Source: HLUCCA09 sp965277275 (GTDB taxonomy: Bacteria > Pseudomonadota > Alphaproteobacteria > Rhodobacterales > Rhodobacteraceae). Taken from it: a DNA stretch of 64,000 bases. Of this stretch, positions 24,470 to 33,950 are shown piece after piece. A program made the translations under genes and the position numbers. Location of the stretch: contig CBDICG010000002.1 of assembly GCA_965277275.1 (NCBI GenBank), forward strand, positions 1,922,001 to 1,986,000, given 5' to 3'. Within the stretch, counting starts at the first letter, position 1. Each line of letters begins with the position of its first letter. The notes under the pieces are model-generated. The model was not told the origin of the DNA. It was given only the letters and a program-made list of their open reading frames with translations, and did no database searches.

Positions 24470-27202
24470 ATGAAGGACTATGCGGATGACGAGAGCCTCT
24501 TCATCAATCGGGGTTTTGGTGAGGAGCGAAAAGACGCGCGCAACACGGAGGCCGATTTCAGACTGACCCCCCGCCCCGGTGCGGAAGCCCGGAGCGCGGC
24601 CGCGCGCCACGAGGCCACTGACACGCCGGAGGGCGGAGAGGCTCAGGGCGTAGACCATGCCACCCATGCAACCCGGATCTCGCTGGATCACCCGGCGCGT
24701 CCGCCTTCGCGCGTCGCCCTGCCCGAAGATCAGCCGATGGTAGGGCGGGGCTCTTCCAGCGGACCCGTATCGCGGGCCGCCGAACCTGCTCCGTCTTCCG
24801 CCACCCACGCGGAGCTTCCGTCACGGTGGCGATCCGGGGGCGCGGTGGCCGAAGAGCCGAGGCATGGGGAAGCCCCGGCAAGATCCACGACACGGCCAGC
24901 CGCCAAGGCACTGTTGCGCGCGTCGGCGGCACGGACACGCCTCGCCCACGCAATCCCCCTCATCCAGACCGAGATGCGACCTTCCCCGGTCGCTGGGGGT
25001 GCGCCTATGTCCCCACCACTCAAGGCGCGCCCCAACGACCCTCCGGCACGGACCCCTCCGTCGCCGGAGGGCCACCCCTCCGGAGCAGATCCAAGCCCGT
25101 CGTTGCAGGAGGCGCGCAGCGTGGCTGACCGGGTCGGGCAGGAAGCCAGGGCGTCCGGATCGGCCGAGCTTAGCTCTGCCCGTAGTGCCGCGGCGGCGGC
25201 AGCGGCGGCAGCGCTCCGGGCCGCCACGGCGGGGCAGCAAACTCCCCCCTCACCCGACGCACCCGACGCGGACGGCACCGTGACGGCCAAGGCCAAGGCG
25301 CCGCCAACCCCGCTCGACCTGCCGCCGATCAAGGGTCTTGGCACGCCACCAATCGAAGCCGACCGCCGCGCGCTCAAGAAAGAGCAGGGCGGGAGCCCGC
25401 CGAAGCCACCCTCCGGGTCGGACGGCGGTGGTGGCGGCGGCGGTAACGGCGGGATGCGCTTTCACCGCCGCTCGACCCCCGAGAGCTTCGAACGGAGCCT
25501 GAAAGACGGGATCGCGGCCGTTCGCATGAACATGTTCTTCGTCATGCTCATGACCTTTGCGGTGAACGTGCTGCTGCTTTCGATCCCGATCTACCTCTTT
25601 CAAATCTCGGATCGTGTGCTCACCAGCCGATCGATCGACACGCTAGTCATGCTGACGATCGTGATCGCCGGCGCGGTGATCCTGCAGGCGGTCTTCGACG
25701 GGGTGCGGCGCTTCATGCTGATGCGCACCGCTGTCGAGGTGTCCGCCCGGCTGGGCGCGCCAATCCTGAGCGCCGCCGCCCACGCGTCCCTGCACAGTTC
25801 GGGGCGGGAGTATCAGGCGCTGGGCGATCTCCAGCAGATCCGTGGCTTCGTCACGTCGGGCACGTTGCTTTCCTTCCTCGATGTGCCGTTCGCGCCAATC
25901 TTCATGATCGCGATCTTCCTCATCCACCCGCATCTCGGAATGATCGTCATCGGCACCACGGTGATCTTGATGTTTATCGCGCTCATCAACCAGCGCGTCA
26001 CGGCCGAGCCATTTGCGGCGGCCAACAAGGCCCAATCCCGGGCCAACCTCCATCTCGACTCGATGACGCGCAACAGCCAGATCATCAACGCGCTCGCGAT
26101 GATCCCCGAGGCGGTCACGATCTGGGGGCGCGACACGGCGGCCTCGCTGACGGCGCAGGTTCGGGCGCAGGATCGCAACGTGATCTCGGCGATGGTATCC
26201 AAGGGGATCCGCCTGCTCACGCAGATCGCCATGCTGGGGTGGGGCGCCTACCTCGCAATCCTTGGCGATATCACAGGCGGCATGGTGATCGCGGCCTCGA
26301 TCATTGCCGGGCGCGCGCTGGCGCCCGTGGAGGGCGCGATCGAAGGCTGGAACGGCTTCCTGCTGTCGCGCGCCGCCTACGGGCGCATCGCTGGGCTTCT
26401 GACCCGCTCCGGGATCCAGTTCGAGCGGCTGCGGCTGCCGGATCCGCAAGGGCGGCTCGACGTCGAGCGCCTGCTCTTCGTTCCGCAAGGCACCAAGCAG
26501 GTCGTGCTCAACGCGGTCAGCTTCTCGTTGGAGCCGGGCGAAACGCTCGCCGTCATCGGCAATTCCGGCGCCGGGAAGACGACGCTGGGCAAGATGCTGG
26601 TGGGGTCGATCCTGCCGACGTCCGGCAACGTCCGGCTGGACCTGATGGACCTGCGCAACTGGGATCCGCGCCAGCTTGGCGAAAACATCGGCTACCTGCC
26701 GCAGGACGTGCAACTCTTCCCCGGCACCATCAAGGACAACATCGCCCGGATGCGCGCCGACGCGACCGACGAGCAGATCCACCGGGCCGCTGTTCTCGCA
26801 GATGTGCACGACATGATCGCGCAGCTGCCGCAGGGCTACGAGACGTTCGTTGCCGCCGATGGGGCACCGCTCTCAGGCGGGCAGAAGCAGCGCGTCGCCC
26901 TTGCCCGCGCGTTCTTCGGGGATCCGCGCCTGCTTGTCCTCGACGAGCCGAATTCCAACCTCGACGTGGCGGGCGACAAGGCGCTCGCCCGTGCCATCGC
27001 GCACGCCCGCAGCAACGGCATCACCGTGGTCGTCATCACGCAGAAACCCGCGCTGCTGAGTGCCGTCGACAAGATCATGATGCTCAACGACGGCACAGTC
27101 ACGATGATCGGGCCGCGCAACGACGTCATCAAGCAGCTCGCCAGGCACCGCGACGCCGGCTCGAACAACAAACGCATTCCGCCCAACGAAGGAGGCACCT
27201 GA
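24470..27202 (+). CDS. Type I secretion ABC transporter (PrtD-like) with long disordered N-terminal extension
   Basis: The 910-residue protein from ATG 24470, with GGGGG in front, carries an unusual 330-residue Pro/Ala/Arg-rich low-complexity extension ending in a Gly-rich SDGGGGGGGNGG stretch. The ABC membrane domain follows (FVMLMTFAVNVLLLSIPIYL), then the nucleotide-binding domain: Walker A GNSGAGKTT near residue 698, signature LSGGQKQRVALARA near 802 and Walker B LLVLDEP. PrtD-type exporters are about 580 residues. It exports substrates with the membrane-fusion protein encoded next to it and an outer-membrane TolC found elsewhere. Confidence 0.92.
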   Translation: MKDYADDESLFINRGFGEERKDARNTEADFRLTPRPGAEARSAAARHEATDTPEGGEAQGVDHATHATRISLDHPARPPSRVALPEDQPMVGRGSSSGPVSRAAEPAPSSATHAELPSRWRSGGAVAEEPRHGEAPARSTTRPAAKALLRASAARTRLAHAIPLIQTEMRPSPVAGGAPMSPPLKARPNDPPARTPPSPEGHPSGADPSPSLQEARSVADRVGQEARASGSAELSSARSAAAAAAAAALRAATAGQQTPPSPDAPDADGTVTAKAKAPPTPLDLPPIKGLGTPPIEADRRALKKEQGGSPPKPPSGSDGGGGGGGNGGMRFHRRSTPESFERSLKDGIAAVRMNMFFVMLMTFAVNVLLLSIPIYLFQISDRVLTSRSIDTLVMLTIVIAGAVILQAVFDGVRRFMLMRTAVEVSARLGAPILSAAAHASLHSSGREYQALGDLQQIRGFVTSGTLLSFLDVPFAPIFMIAIFLIHPHLGMIVIGTTVILMFIALINQRVTAEPFAAANKAQSRANLHLDSMTRNSQIINALAMIPEAVTIWGRDTAASLTAQVRAQDRNVISAMVSKGIRLLTQIAMLGWGAYLAILGDITGGMVIAASIIAGRALAPVEGAIEGWNGFLLSRAAYGRIAGLLTRSGIQFERLRLPDPQGRLDVERLLFVPQGTKQVVLNAVSFSLEPGETLAVIGNSGAGKTTLGKMLVGSILPTSGNVRLDLMDLRNWDPRQLGENIGYLPQDVQLFPGTIKDNIARMRADATDEQIHRAAVLADVHDMIAQLPQGYETFVAADGAPLSGGQKQRVALARAFFGDPRLLVLDEPNSNLDVAGDKALARAIAHARSNGITVVVITQKPALLSAVDKIMMLNDGTVTMIGPRNDVIKQLARHRDAGSNNKRIPPNEGGT

Positions 27203-28536
27203 TGTCACAGTCGGTCGATATCGTAGAGTGGCACCACGAGGTGCCGCGTTCGATCCGCAGGCAGGTGTTCTTTGGCCTGACGCTGCTCGCCTTCGCCTTC
27301 GGAGGCTTCGGGACATGGGCCCTGACTGCGCCGCTCGCCGCCGCCGTGATTTCACAGGGGACCTTCGTTGCCACCGGTCGCAACAAGATCGTGCAGCACC
27401 TCGAAGGCGGGATCATCGAAGCGCTGAGCGTCGCCGAAGGCGACATCGTGCAGGAGGGCGACGTCATCATCCAGCTCAACCGCACTGAGGCGGAAGCCGA
27501 TCGGCGAGAGATGAAGCTCCGGCAGGCCCGGCTCGAAGCCGCCGAGGCACGCATCCGCGCAGAACTCGACTCCCGCGAGCAGCTGACCTTCCCGGCATAT
27601 CTTCATACGCTCGCGGAATCGTCCGCCGAGGTCGGTGAAATCCTCGCCGACGAGCGCCTGACCTTTCTGGCCAATCAGGAGATCTTCCGAAACGACATCG
27701 CCATACTCGAGAACGGCGTCGCCTCCCTGAAGGTGCGCGGCGAGGGGTACGTGCTGCAGCTGGCGGCCTACGAAGAGCGTTCCGAAATCCTGAGCGAGGA
27801 GCTGGTCGACAAACGCGCGCTTCTCGAAAGCGGCCATATCCGGCGTCCCGAGCTGAACGCGCTGCGTCGTGCCAAGCTCGAATCCCAGGGTCACGTGGCG
27901 CGGCTGGCGTCAGAAGTGAAGGAGATCGAGCGCGCCGAGACGAAGCTCGAGCTTGAGATCGAGAAGCTCCACAAGGACCGTCGGCAGGATGCGCTGGAGG
28001 CCCTGCTGGCGATCCAGTCCGAGCTCGATACGATCCGCGAGCGCGCCCGCAAGGCCGAGGCGGTGCTGGAGCGGTCCAATGTGCTGGCACCGGTCGACGG
28101 AACAGTCGTGCGCCTGCACTACCGCGGTCCGGGCGGTGTGATCGAGACCGGCAAGCCCATTGCCGAGATCCTGCCCGCCGACGCGCCCCTCCTGATCGAG
28201 ACCACCATTCCGCGCAACGACGTGGACAGTGTCGTGGTTGGCCAGTGGGCGACTGTCCGGCTTTCCGGCTTGAACCAGCGCACCACGCCAGTTCTTCGCG
28301 GCCGGGTGGCGTATCTCTCGGCCGATTCCGTGACGGACATGTCGCAAGGCGCCCCGCGCGAGGTCTACGTCGCCCATATCGACTTGCCGCAGGAAGAATA
28401 CGGTCGGGTGCGTGCTTTCGCACCGATGCCGGGCATGCCGGCAGAAATCATGATCCAGCTCGAAGAACGAACCTTCTTCGAGTATCTCGTCAAACCGATC
28501 CAGGACAGCATGTCCCGCGCATTCCGGGAGCTCTGA
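27202..28536 (+). CDS. Type I secretion membrane fusion protein (HlyD/PrtE family)
   Basis: The 444-residue protein from ATG 27202 overlaps the ABC stop as TGATG, with GGAGG before it. It has one N-terminal membrane anchor (VFFGLTLLAFAFGGFGTWAL), a lipoyl-like GTFVATGRNKIVQHLEGGII motif, a long coiled coil about residues 95-290, and the second lipoyl half VLAPVDGTVVRLHYR, then a beta-barrel domain. It links the ABC exporter to TolC. Confidence 0.93.
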   Translation: MSQSVDIVEWHHEVPRSIRRQVFFGLTLLAFAFGGFGTWALTAPLAAAVISQGTFVATGRNKIVQHLEGGIIEALSVAEGDIVQEGDVIIQLNRTEAEADRREMKLRQARLEAAEARIRAELDSREQLTFPAYLHTLAESSAEVGEILADERLTFLANQEIFRNDIAILENGVASLKVRGEGYVLQLAAYEERSEILSEELVDKRALLESGHIRRPELNALRRAKLESQGHVARLASEVKEIERAETKLELEIEKLHKDRRQDALEALLAIQSELDTIRERARKAEAVLERSNVLAPVDGTVVRLHYRGPGGVIETGKPIAEILPADAPLLIETTIPRNDVDSVVVGQWATVRLSGLNQRTTPVLRGRVAYLSADSVTDMSQGAPREVYVAHIDLPQEEYGRVRAFAPMPGMPAEIMIQLEERTFFEYLVKPIQDSMSRAFREL

Positions 28537-29156
28537 CGCGCGAGGGGCGCGGGGTCTGCACTCCTCAGGTCGCCAATCTGGCCGCCTGGATCGCCGCCGC
28601 GCAAGATCGTGCGTCTGTCCGGCCCCTTCGTGCGTGCCAGCGTGTCACCCGCGTTTCCACGGATTTTGCTCCGGGATGCGGAGAGCACCTTTGACACCCG
28701 GCTGCTTGCCAATTGGCCCGGCAGGCGAGATTGCGCTGGCGCGCGAGCCACCGCTGGATCGTGCCGCGATCTGTGCCGCCCTTGCCCGGCGTATAGGTGT
28801 CGGGCCGCTGCGTCTCGGCGCTCAGGGATTTCAACGTTCCATGCGCGAGCACAAAAGCGCGCCAAACGCCCGTTTCTCCGCTTGAAGCATCGTGAGCAGA
28901 TACGCCCTCCTACGCCCGTTCCATGACACATTCCGTGCCCCGCCCGCCGAATGCCCTTGTTTTACGTGGGCCGCCGCCCACCACGCACGACAAGGCGCGT
29001 CACGCCCCTGTGATGTGCGTGAATGCGCAGAAGGCAGGGCTGATCCACCCGTATCTTCCCGCCCCGCACTGCCCCATCTCTGCCTCACCGAACGCGGCAC
29101 CACACACACCGCCGCCAAGACACCAACGACACACACACACCCAAAGGACCGACACA
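28537..29156. other. Gene-poor region after the secretion genes
   Basis: I see no supported gene in these 620 bp. The reading frames present have the amino-acid make-up of GC-rich chance frames. The final 90 bp before the next gene are strongly CA-rich, with runs such as CACACACACACC. Confidence 0.55.
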
Positions 29157-29678
29157 ATGAACCGCACCATCCTCACCGCCGCAGCCGCCGCCATCGCCGC
29201 AACGCTCGCCGCCCCGGCCTTCGCCTCCGACAACCTCGCCGCGTCGCTCGGCGTGGAGCCCGGCGTCTACACCACCTCGCAGCTCGTGCAGCTCAAGGCC
29301 GCCCAGGCCGACGACGACCACTCCCGCATCCGCCAGATCAAGGCGGAAGCCGCGGCCGGTGGCTTCAACGGCACCGCCGACTTCTCGCAGGTCGCCGGCA
29401 GCATCGACGCCGAAGGCCTCGGCGCCTCCGAGATCGTCGCCCTGAAAGCGGCCATCGACGAAGACGACGCCGACCGGATCTTCGGCCTGCGCAACGGCAC
29501 GGACGTCGCCTCCGACACGACGTTCTCGACCCGCGGCGGCCTGGTCTCCGGACAGCTCTCCGCCTCCGTCGGCGTCGCGCCCGGCACGCTGAGCACCTCC
29601 GAACTCGTGCAACTCAAGGCCGCCCAGGCCGAAGACGACCACGACACCATCCACCGCATCCTCGCATCGGTGAACTAA
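29157..29678 (+). CDS. Small exported protein with three internal repeats
   Basis: A 173-residue protein from ATG 29157 with a Sec signal (LTAAAAAIAATLAAPAFA). The mature part has three copies of a helical repeat: TTSQLVQLKAAQADDDH, GASEIVALKAAIDEDDAD and STSELVQLKAAQAEDDH, separated by linkers. The first and third are almost identical. It is probably periplasmic. It follows the secretion locus and ends before a terminator, so it is a separate transcription unit. The function is unknown. Confidence 0.8.
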   Translation: MNRTILTAAAAAIAATLAAPAFASDNLAASLGVEPGVYTTSQLVQLKAAQADDDHSRIRQIKAEAAAGGFNGTADFSQVAGSIDAEGLGASEIVALKAAIDEDDADRIFGLRNGTDVASDTTFSTRGGLVSGQLSASVGVAPGTLSTSELVQLKAAQAEDDHDTIHRILASVN

Positions 29679-29723
29679 GACCCGGTTAATCCGCGCGCAC
29701 CCCAGCCCGCGCCCAACCAACCA

Positions 29724-29750
29724 AAGGCCCGCCCCGAAAAGGCGGGCCTT
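29724..29750 (+). terminator. Intrinsic terminator after the repeat protein gene
   Basis: AAGGCCCGCC pairs with GGCGGGCCTT over 10 bp around a CCGAAAA loop. The hairpin lies 45 bp after the stop codon. The downstream tail is weak in T. Confidence 0.75.
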
Positions 29751-29890
29751 CCCAAATCAAACAAACCAACCCGCCCGCACAAGCAGCACACCCCCGCCTT
29801 TCATCTTGGCAAAAATACCTGATTGCGACGACGGACAGGGGCGCCCGAGCCGGCCAAAAAAGCGCAACAACGGGCACCCCCCAAAAGCGC

Positions 29891-30820
29891 TTACCTCAGC
29901 GCTGCGGACCGCGCGGCGCCTTCGAGAAGTTCGGTCGCGCCTTCGGGGTCACCACGCTGTGCAAGTTTGACGGAATCCACGAAGGCCTTGCGCAGTTCGG
30001 GGGAGGCGCCTGCCTCGATCCGACGGCGCATCTTGCGAGCAAGCGCCTTGAACTCTGCCATCTGTTTGGACTTCGATGCGGATACCGCTGCGCCGGCGTC
30101 GGTTTCGTCGGCCCGGCCGTTGGCGGACTTGATGCGCGACACGATCCGTTCGAGCATCCGGTAGGCTTCGACAGGTTTGTTCTGCTTGTCGCCCAGCTTC
30201 AGCGCCGTGTCCCAGGACTGACCGATCCCCGCCGCATCCGGTGTCCGGCCTTTCGAGTAGGCCACGATCTTGGGGCCGACAGCCCGCCGCGCTTTGCGCC
30301 ATTTCCCCATCGCCTGGCTCACGCCCTGCTCACCGATCCGGTTGGAGCTCGCCTTTTCGAGCTCCTCGAAGCTGTCCGGCTTCGGCGTGCGGGCGCCGTC
30401 GGATGCCTCGGAGCGATCTCTCGGCTTTCCGGCCCGGCTCGGCTTGGGCGCGTCATCCTCTTCGTCGTCGCCGTCTTCCTCGACGACGCCACCGCTCTCG
30501 TCGAGCAGGATGATCTTCATCGGCATGTCGGCCCAGATAAAGAAGCGGCGCAGGACGCGGGCCGAACCGGGCGGTGGCTCGACACTGCACGTCATCATCA
30601 TCTTGCGGCCCTTGGTCTTGACCGTGCCGATGGTGTACTTGGCGGGCAGGGCGCCCTCGACCTTGCGCGCCTTGCGCATAAGGACCTCTTGAGAGCGGAT
30701 CCGGTGCAGCAGGAAGACGAGCTCCTTATGGGTCTTGCCCAGGCACATCGCGAAGTTCAGCTCGCGCTTGCGCGAGAGCTTGATCATCTCCTTCAGCTCG
30801 CTGATCTGCTCTTCGTCCAT
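29891..30820 (-). CDS. Hypothetical protein with acidic linker and helical C-terminus
   Basis: The 309-residue product starts MDEEQISELKEMIKLSRKRE at ATG 30820, with GGAGG before it. A helical N-terminus of about 60 residues and a beta-rich part (KYTIGTVKTKGRKMMMTCSV) are followed by an acidic DGDDEEDD linker, then helical segments ending in ELLEGAAR. No family is recognised. It is transcribed opposite to the TRAP genes and stands alone. Confidence 0.7.
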   Translation of the reverse strand: MDEEQISELKEMIKLSRKRELNFAMCLGKTHKELVFLLHRIRSQEVLMRKARKVEGALPAKYTIGTVKTKGRKMMMTCSVEPPPGSARVLRRFFIWADMPMKIILLDESGGVVEEDGDDEEDDAPKPSRAGKPRDRSEASDGARTPKPDSFEELEKASSNRIGEQGVSQAMGKWRKARRAVGPKIVAYSKGRTPDAAGIGQSWDTALKLGDKQNKPVEAYRMLERIVSRIKSANGRADETDAGAAVSASKSKQMAEFKALARKMRRRIEAGASPELRKAFVDSVKLAQRGDPEGATELLEGAARSAALR

Positions 30821-31050
30821 GGTCCAAGACCTCCGGCAGCCCGAGTGCTGCGCTTTCAGCATGCCGCTCCGACGCGCATTCTCCAAGCGTGGATGCCCGA
30901 AAGCGTCGATTGCCCGCAGCGTGTGTGACGTGCGCATGGCGGCGGTCCTGACGTGACACGCACGTCCAACCGCCGCCCGGCGGCCCAACTTGCCCGAACG
31001 GCGGCGCAGCGCTAGCCTTCCGGAGTCGACGCAATGCCCGGGAGCTCACC

Positions 31051-32061
31051 ATGATACGATCCACGCACCTTTTCCTTGCCGGTACGCTTGCCGCCGGCCT
31101 GTCCCTCTCGGCTGCCGAGGCGACGGAATGGCGCTTTAACAACGGCTTGCCCGAAGGTCGCAACGAATCCAAGCAGCTCGACATGTTTGCCGAGGAGGTC
31201 GCAGACCTGACCGATGGCAGCCTCAGCATCGAGGTCTTCCATGGCGGGTCTCTCAACCTGCAGAACAACGACGTGGTACGCTGGCTGCCGCGCGGCGCCG
31301 TCGAGATGGGGCTGGTCTGGGCCAACTACCTGGGCCGCGACGCGCCTGCGCTCAATGCCGTTCTGGTGCAGGGATCCGTGGGCAACACCGACGAGCTCAT
31401 CACCGTCCTGCCCGAAATCCGCGAGATCTACACCGAGGAACTCGCGGAGTGGCGCATCGTGCCGACCGGCTTCATGGCCCTGCCACTCTTGCAGGCGTCG
31501 ATCTTCTGCGCCGGAGATCCTGTCAACAGCCTCGACGACCTGCGCACCAAGAAGCTGCGGGTCTGGTCCAACGATCAGGTCGAGACCTTCACAAAGCTCG
31601 GAGTTGCGGCTCAGATCGTCGGGCAGACAGAGCTCTACGTGGCGTTGCAGACGGGCGTGGTGGATTGCGCCGTTTATCCCGCGCTCTTCGCGCACACGAT
31701 CTCTCTCCACGAGGTGACGGATCACGCCGCCTATCTCTACCCGGTGGCGGGAGTGCCTTATGTTCTTGGCGCAGCCGAGGGCGCGTGGGAGGCTTTGACG
31801 GACGCCGAGCGCGACGCCGTCACGACGGCGGCAACCAATGTCTGGGAGAGGACCAACGAGTATTCCGCCGCCGTGGAGAACGAGATGGCGGCACGGGCCA
31901 AGCTCGAGGAGCAGGGGGTCACCTTCCTTGATGACTTCTCCGATGCGGATCGGGCTGCGTTCCTCGCTGCCGCCTCCGAAACATGGGCGGAACTGGCGGA
32001 GGAGGCGGGCGGCAACGCGCCGTCGTATCGCGAGCGCATCCTCGCGTTGCTGGGCCGCTAA
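31051..32061 (+). CDS. dctP: TRAP transporter solute-binding protein (DctP family)
   Basis: A 336-residue periplasmic protein with a Sec signal (LFLAGTLAAGLSLSAAEA). It has the DctP fold signature LRTKKLRVWSNDQVETFTKLGV and AVYPALFAHTIS in the substrate cleft. It is the first gene of a three-gene TRAP set. The solute is unknown; nothing nearby suggests one. Confidence 0.9.
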   Translation: MIRSTHLFLAGTLAAGLSLSAAEATEWRFNNGLPEGRNESKQLDMFAEEVADLTDGSLSIEVFHGGSLNLQNNDVVRWLPRGAVEMGLVWANYLGRDAPALNAVLVQGSVGNTDELITVLPEIREIYTEELAEWRIVPTGFMALPLLQASIFCAGDPVNSLDDLRTKKLRVWSNDQVETFTKLGVAAQIVGQTELYVALQTGVVDCAVYPALFAHTISLHEVTDHAAYLYPVAGVPYVLGAAEGAWEALTDAERDAVTTAATNVWERTNEYSAAVENEMAARAKLEEQGVTFLDDFSDADRAAFLAAASETWAELAEEAGGNAPSYRERILALLGR

Positions 32062-32063
32062 GC

Positions 32064-32579
32064 GTGGCCGAGCCGGGCGGCCCCGGCATCTGGGGCCGCT
32101 TGGAGCATGCTGTCGCGCCGCTCTACCGTGCCATGGCCGTGCTCGCGGCCGTGGCCGGGACGGCGATCGTCGGGCTGATCGGAGCCTCGGTTACCATGCG
32201 GTATGTCACGGGCACACCCTTTCGCTTCACCGAAGAGCTTGTTGGGCTGCTCATGACAGCCGCCTTCTTTCTGGCCCTGCCCAACGTGACATTGCGCGGC
32301 GATCATGTGCGCATCCGCCTTGTCGTGAGTGCCCTTCCGCCGACAGCGCAGCGCTGGGCGGGGGGAGTCGCTGCCCTGTTCGGCATCGTCTTCTGCGCGT
32401 GGTTTGCGCTGCTCGCTTGGCCGTGGCTGGAGTTTGCCCTTGCCCGCAGCATCAAGAGTGAGGCTGCGCGCCTTCTGCTCTGGCCGTGGATGGCACTGCT
32501 ACCGCTGTCGTTCGCGCTGACAGCGCTTGCGCTGGCGATCCGCGGATGGTTGGGCGACCCACCGAAGCCTGAGCACTGA
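32064..32579 (+). CDS. dctQ: TRAP transporter small permease (DctQ family)
   Basis: The 171-residue membrane protein from GTG 32064, two bases after the dctP stop, has four predicted transmembrane helices (for example AAVAGTAIVGLIGASVTM and VAALFGIVFCAWFALLAW). The conserved FTEELVGLLMTAAFF motif is typical of DctQ. Confidence 0.9.
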   Translation: MAEPGGPGIWGRLEHAVAPLYRAMAVLAAVAGTAIVGLIGASVTMRYVTGTPFRFTEELVGLLMTAAFFLALPNVTLRGDHVRIRLVVSALPPTAQRWAGGVAALFGIVFCAWFALLAWPWLEFALARSIKSEAARLLLWPWMALLPLSFALTALALAIRGWLGDPPKPEH

Positions 32580-32586
32580 CGGGCGG

Positions 32587-33882
32587 ATGGCGGGGTTCTG
32601 GGGCGTACTTCTCGGCGGGCTCACGGTGTTTGCGGGCTCCGGCCTCGCGCTGGGTGCCGCGCTGGGGCTGACCGGCCTGCTTATCCTCCAGTTCATGGCC
32701 AACGGTGCGACCTTCGTGGCGGTCGATGCTGTCTGGAACGTGCTCAACTCCTTCACGCTCAGTGCCATTCCGCTGTTCATCATTTTGGGGGAGATCATGC
32801 TCCGCTCCGGCATGAGCGAGCGGATCTACACAGCGCTGGCGCCGCTCTTTGGCCGTGTTCCCGGCGGGCTCCTGCACACGAATGTCGCCGTCTGCACGCT
32901 GTTCGGTGCGGTGAGCGGGTCGAGCCTGTCGACGGCGGCGGCAGTCGGTTCGGTGGCCTACCCGGAGATGAAGGCGCGTGGATACGACACGCGCGCCATC
33001 GTTGGCTCGCTCGCGGGGGGCGGGACGCTGGGGTTGCTGATCCCGCCCTCGCTCTCGCTGCTGATCTACGGAGCACTAACCGAAACGTCGATCGGCCAGC
33101 TCTTTCTCGCCGGGTTGGTGCCCGGGCTGCTTCTGGCGGGGCTCTTCATGGTGGCGATCCTCGTCATGAGCCTCATGCGGCCCGGGATCGCGCCGCGCGC
33201 ACCGGCGCAGGAAACGACGGGCGCGGTGCTGCGCGGTTTGCTGGGCCTCTGGCCGTTCCTGCTCCTGATCATGGCGATCATGGGCAGCATCGCCTTTGGC
33301 ATTGCCACACCCACCGAAGCCGCTGGTATCGGGGTGATCGCGACGATCCTCGTGGGCGCGCTCTGGGGGACGCTGACGCTCACCAAGCTTCTCGAAAGCC
33401 TCCATGCCGCGATCCTGCTCTTCGCCGCCATCGCCTTCGTGGTGGTTGGCGCGACGATCCTGGCGCAGGCTGTCTCTCTGCTCGGGGTCCCGCAGGACAT
33501 CCTGCAAGCGGTTCGTGCCTCTGGTTTCGGGCCGCTGGCGGTGCTGGCGCTGGTCGTTCTTGTCTATCTCGTCCTGGGCTGTTTCTTCGACGGTCTGTCC
33601 CTGATGATCATGACCCTGCCGATCACAGTGCCGCTCCTTACGGGGCTCGGGTACGATGCGGTGTGGCTGGGGGTCATCATCACCATTATGATCGAGATCG
33701 GTCAGGTGACACCGCCGGTCGGGCTGAACCTCTCTGTCCTGGTCTCTGTCACGCGCGATGAGGTGACCCTGGGCGAGACGGCCCGTGCGACCATTCCCTA
33801 TTGGCTGATCCTGCTCGGTTCGGTGGCGTTGCTCACGGCTTTTCCGGGCATTGCGCTCTTTCTGCCCGGCGTCCTCATGTAG
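32587..33882 (+). CDS. dctM: TRAP transporter large permease (DctM family)
   Basis: The 431-residue protein has about 12 transmembrane helices, with the classic AVSGSSLSTAAAVGSVAYPEM and GTLGLLIPPSLSLLIYGALTE motifs, and ends in FLPGVLM. It starts 7 bp after the dctQ stop and completes the transporter, which imports an unidentified solute using an ion gradient. Confidence 0.95.
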   Translation: MAGFWGVLLGGLTVFAGSGLALGAALGLTGLLILQFMANGATFVAVDAVWNVLNSFTLSAIPLFIILGEIMLRSGMSERIYTALAPLFGRVPGGLLHTNVAVCTLFGAVSGSSLSTAAAVGSVAYPEMKARGYDTRAIVGSLAGGGTLGLLIPPSLSLLIYGALTETSIGQLFLAGLVPGLLLAGLFMVAILVMSLMRPGIAPRAPAQETTGAVLRGLLGLWPFLLLIMAIMGSIAFGIATPTEAAGIGVIATILVGALWGTLTLTKLLESLHAAILLFAAIAFVVVGATILAQAVSLLGVPQDILQAVRASGFGPLAVLALVVLVYLVLGCFFDGLSLMIMTLPITVPLLTGLGYDAVWLGVIITIMIEIGQVTPPVGLNLSVLVSVTRDEVTLGETARATIPYWLILLGSVALLTAFPGIALFLPGVLM

Positions 33883-33950
33883 ACCACGCGGATAGGGCGG
33901 CTTGACGCCGCCGCCATCGCAGGCTTGCCTCCGGCAGGGAGGAGGAAGCG

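Noticed and set aside
28537..29156. Reading frames on both strands in the gap after the membrane-fusion gene
   Set aside because: They have the amino-acid composition of chance frames and no ribosome sites or motifs.
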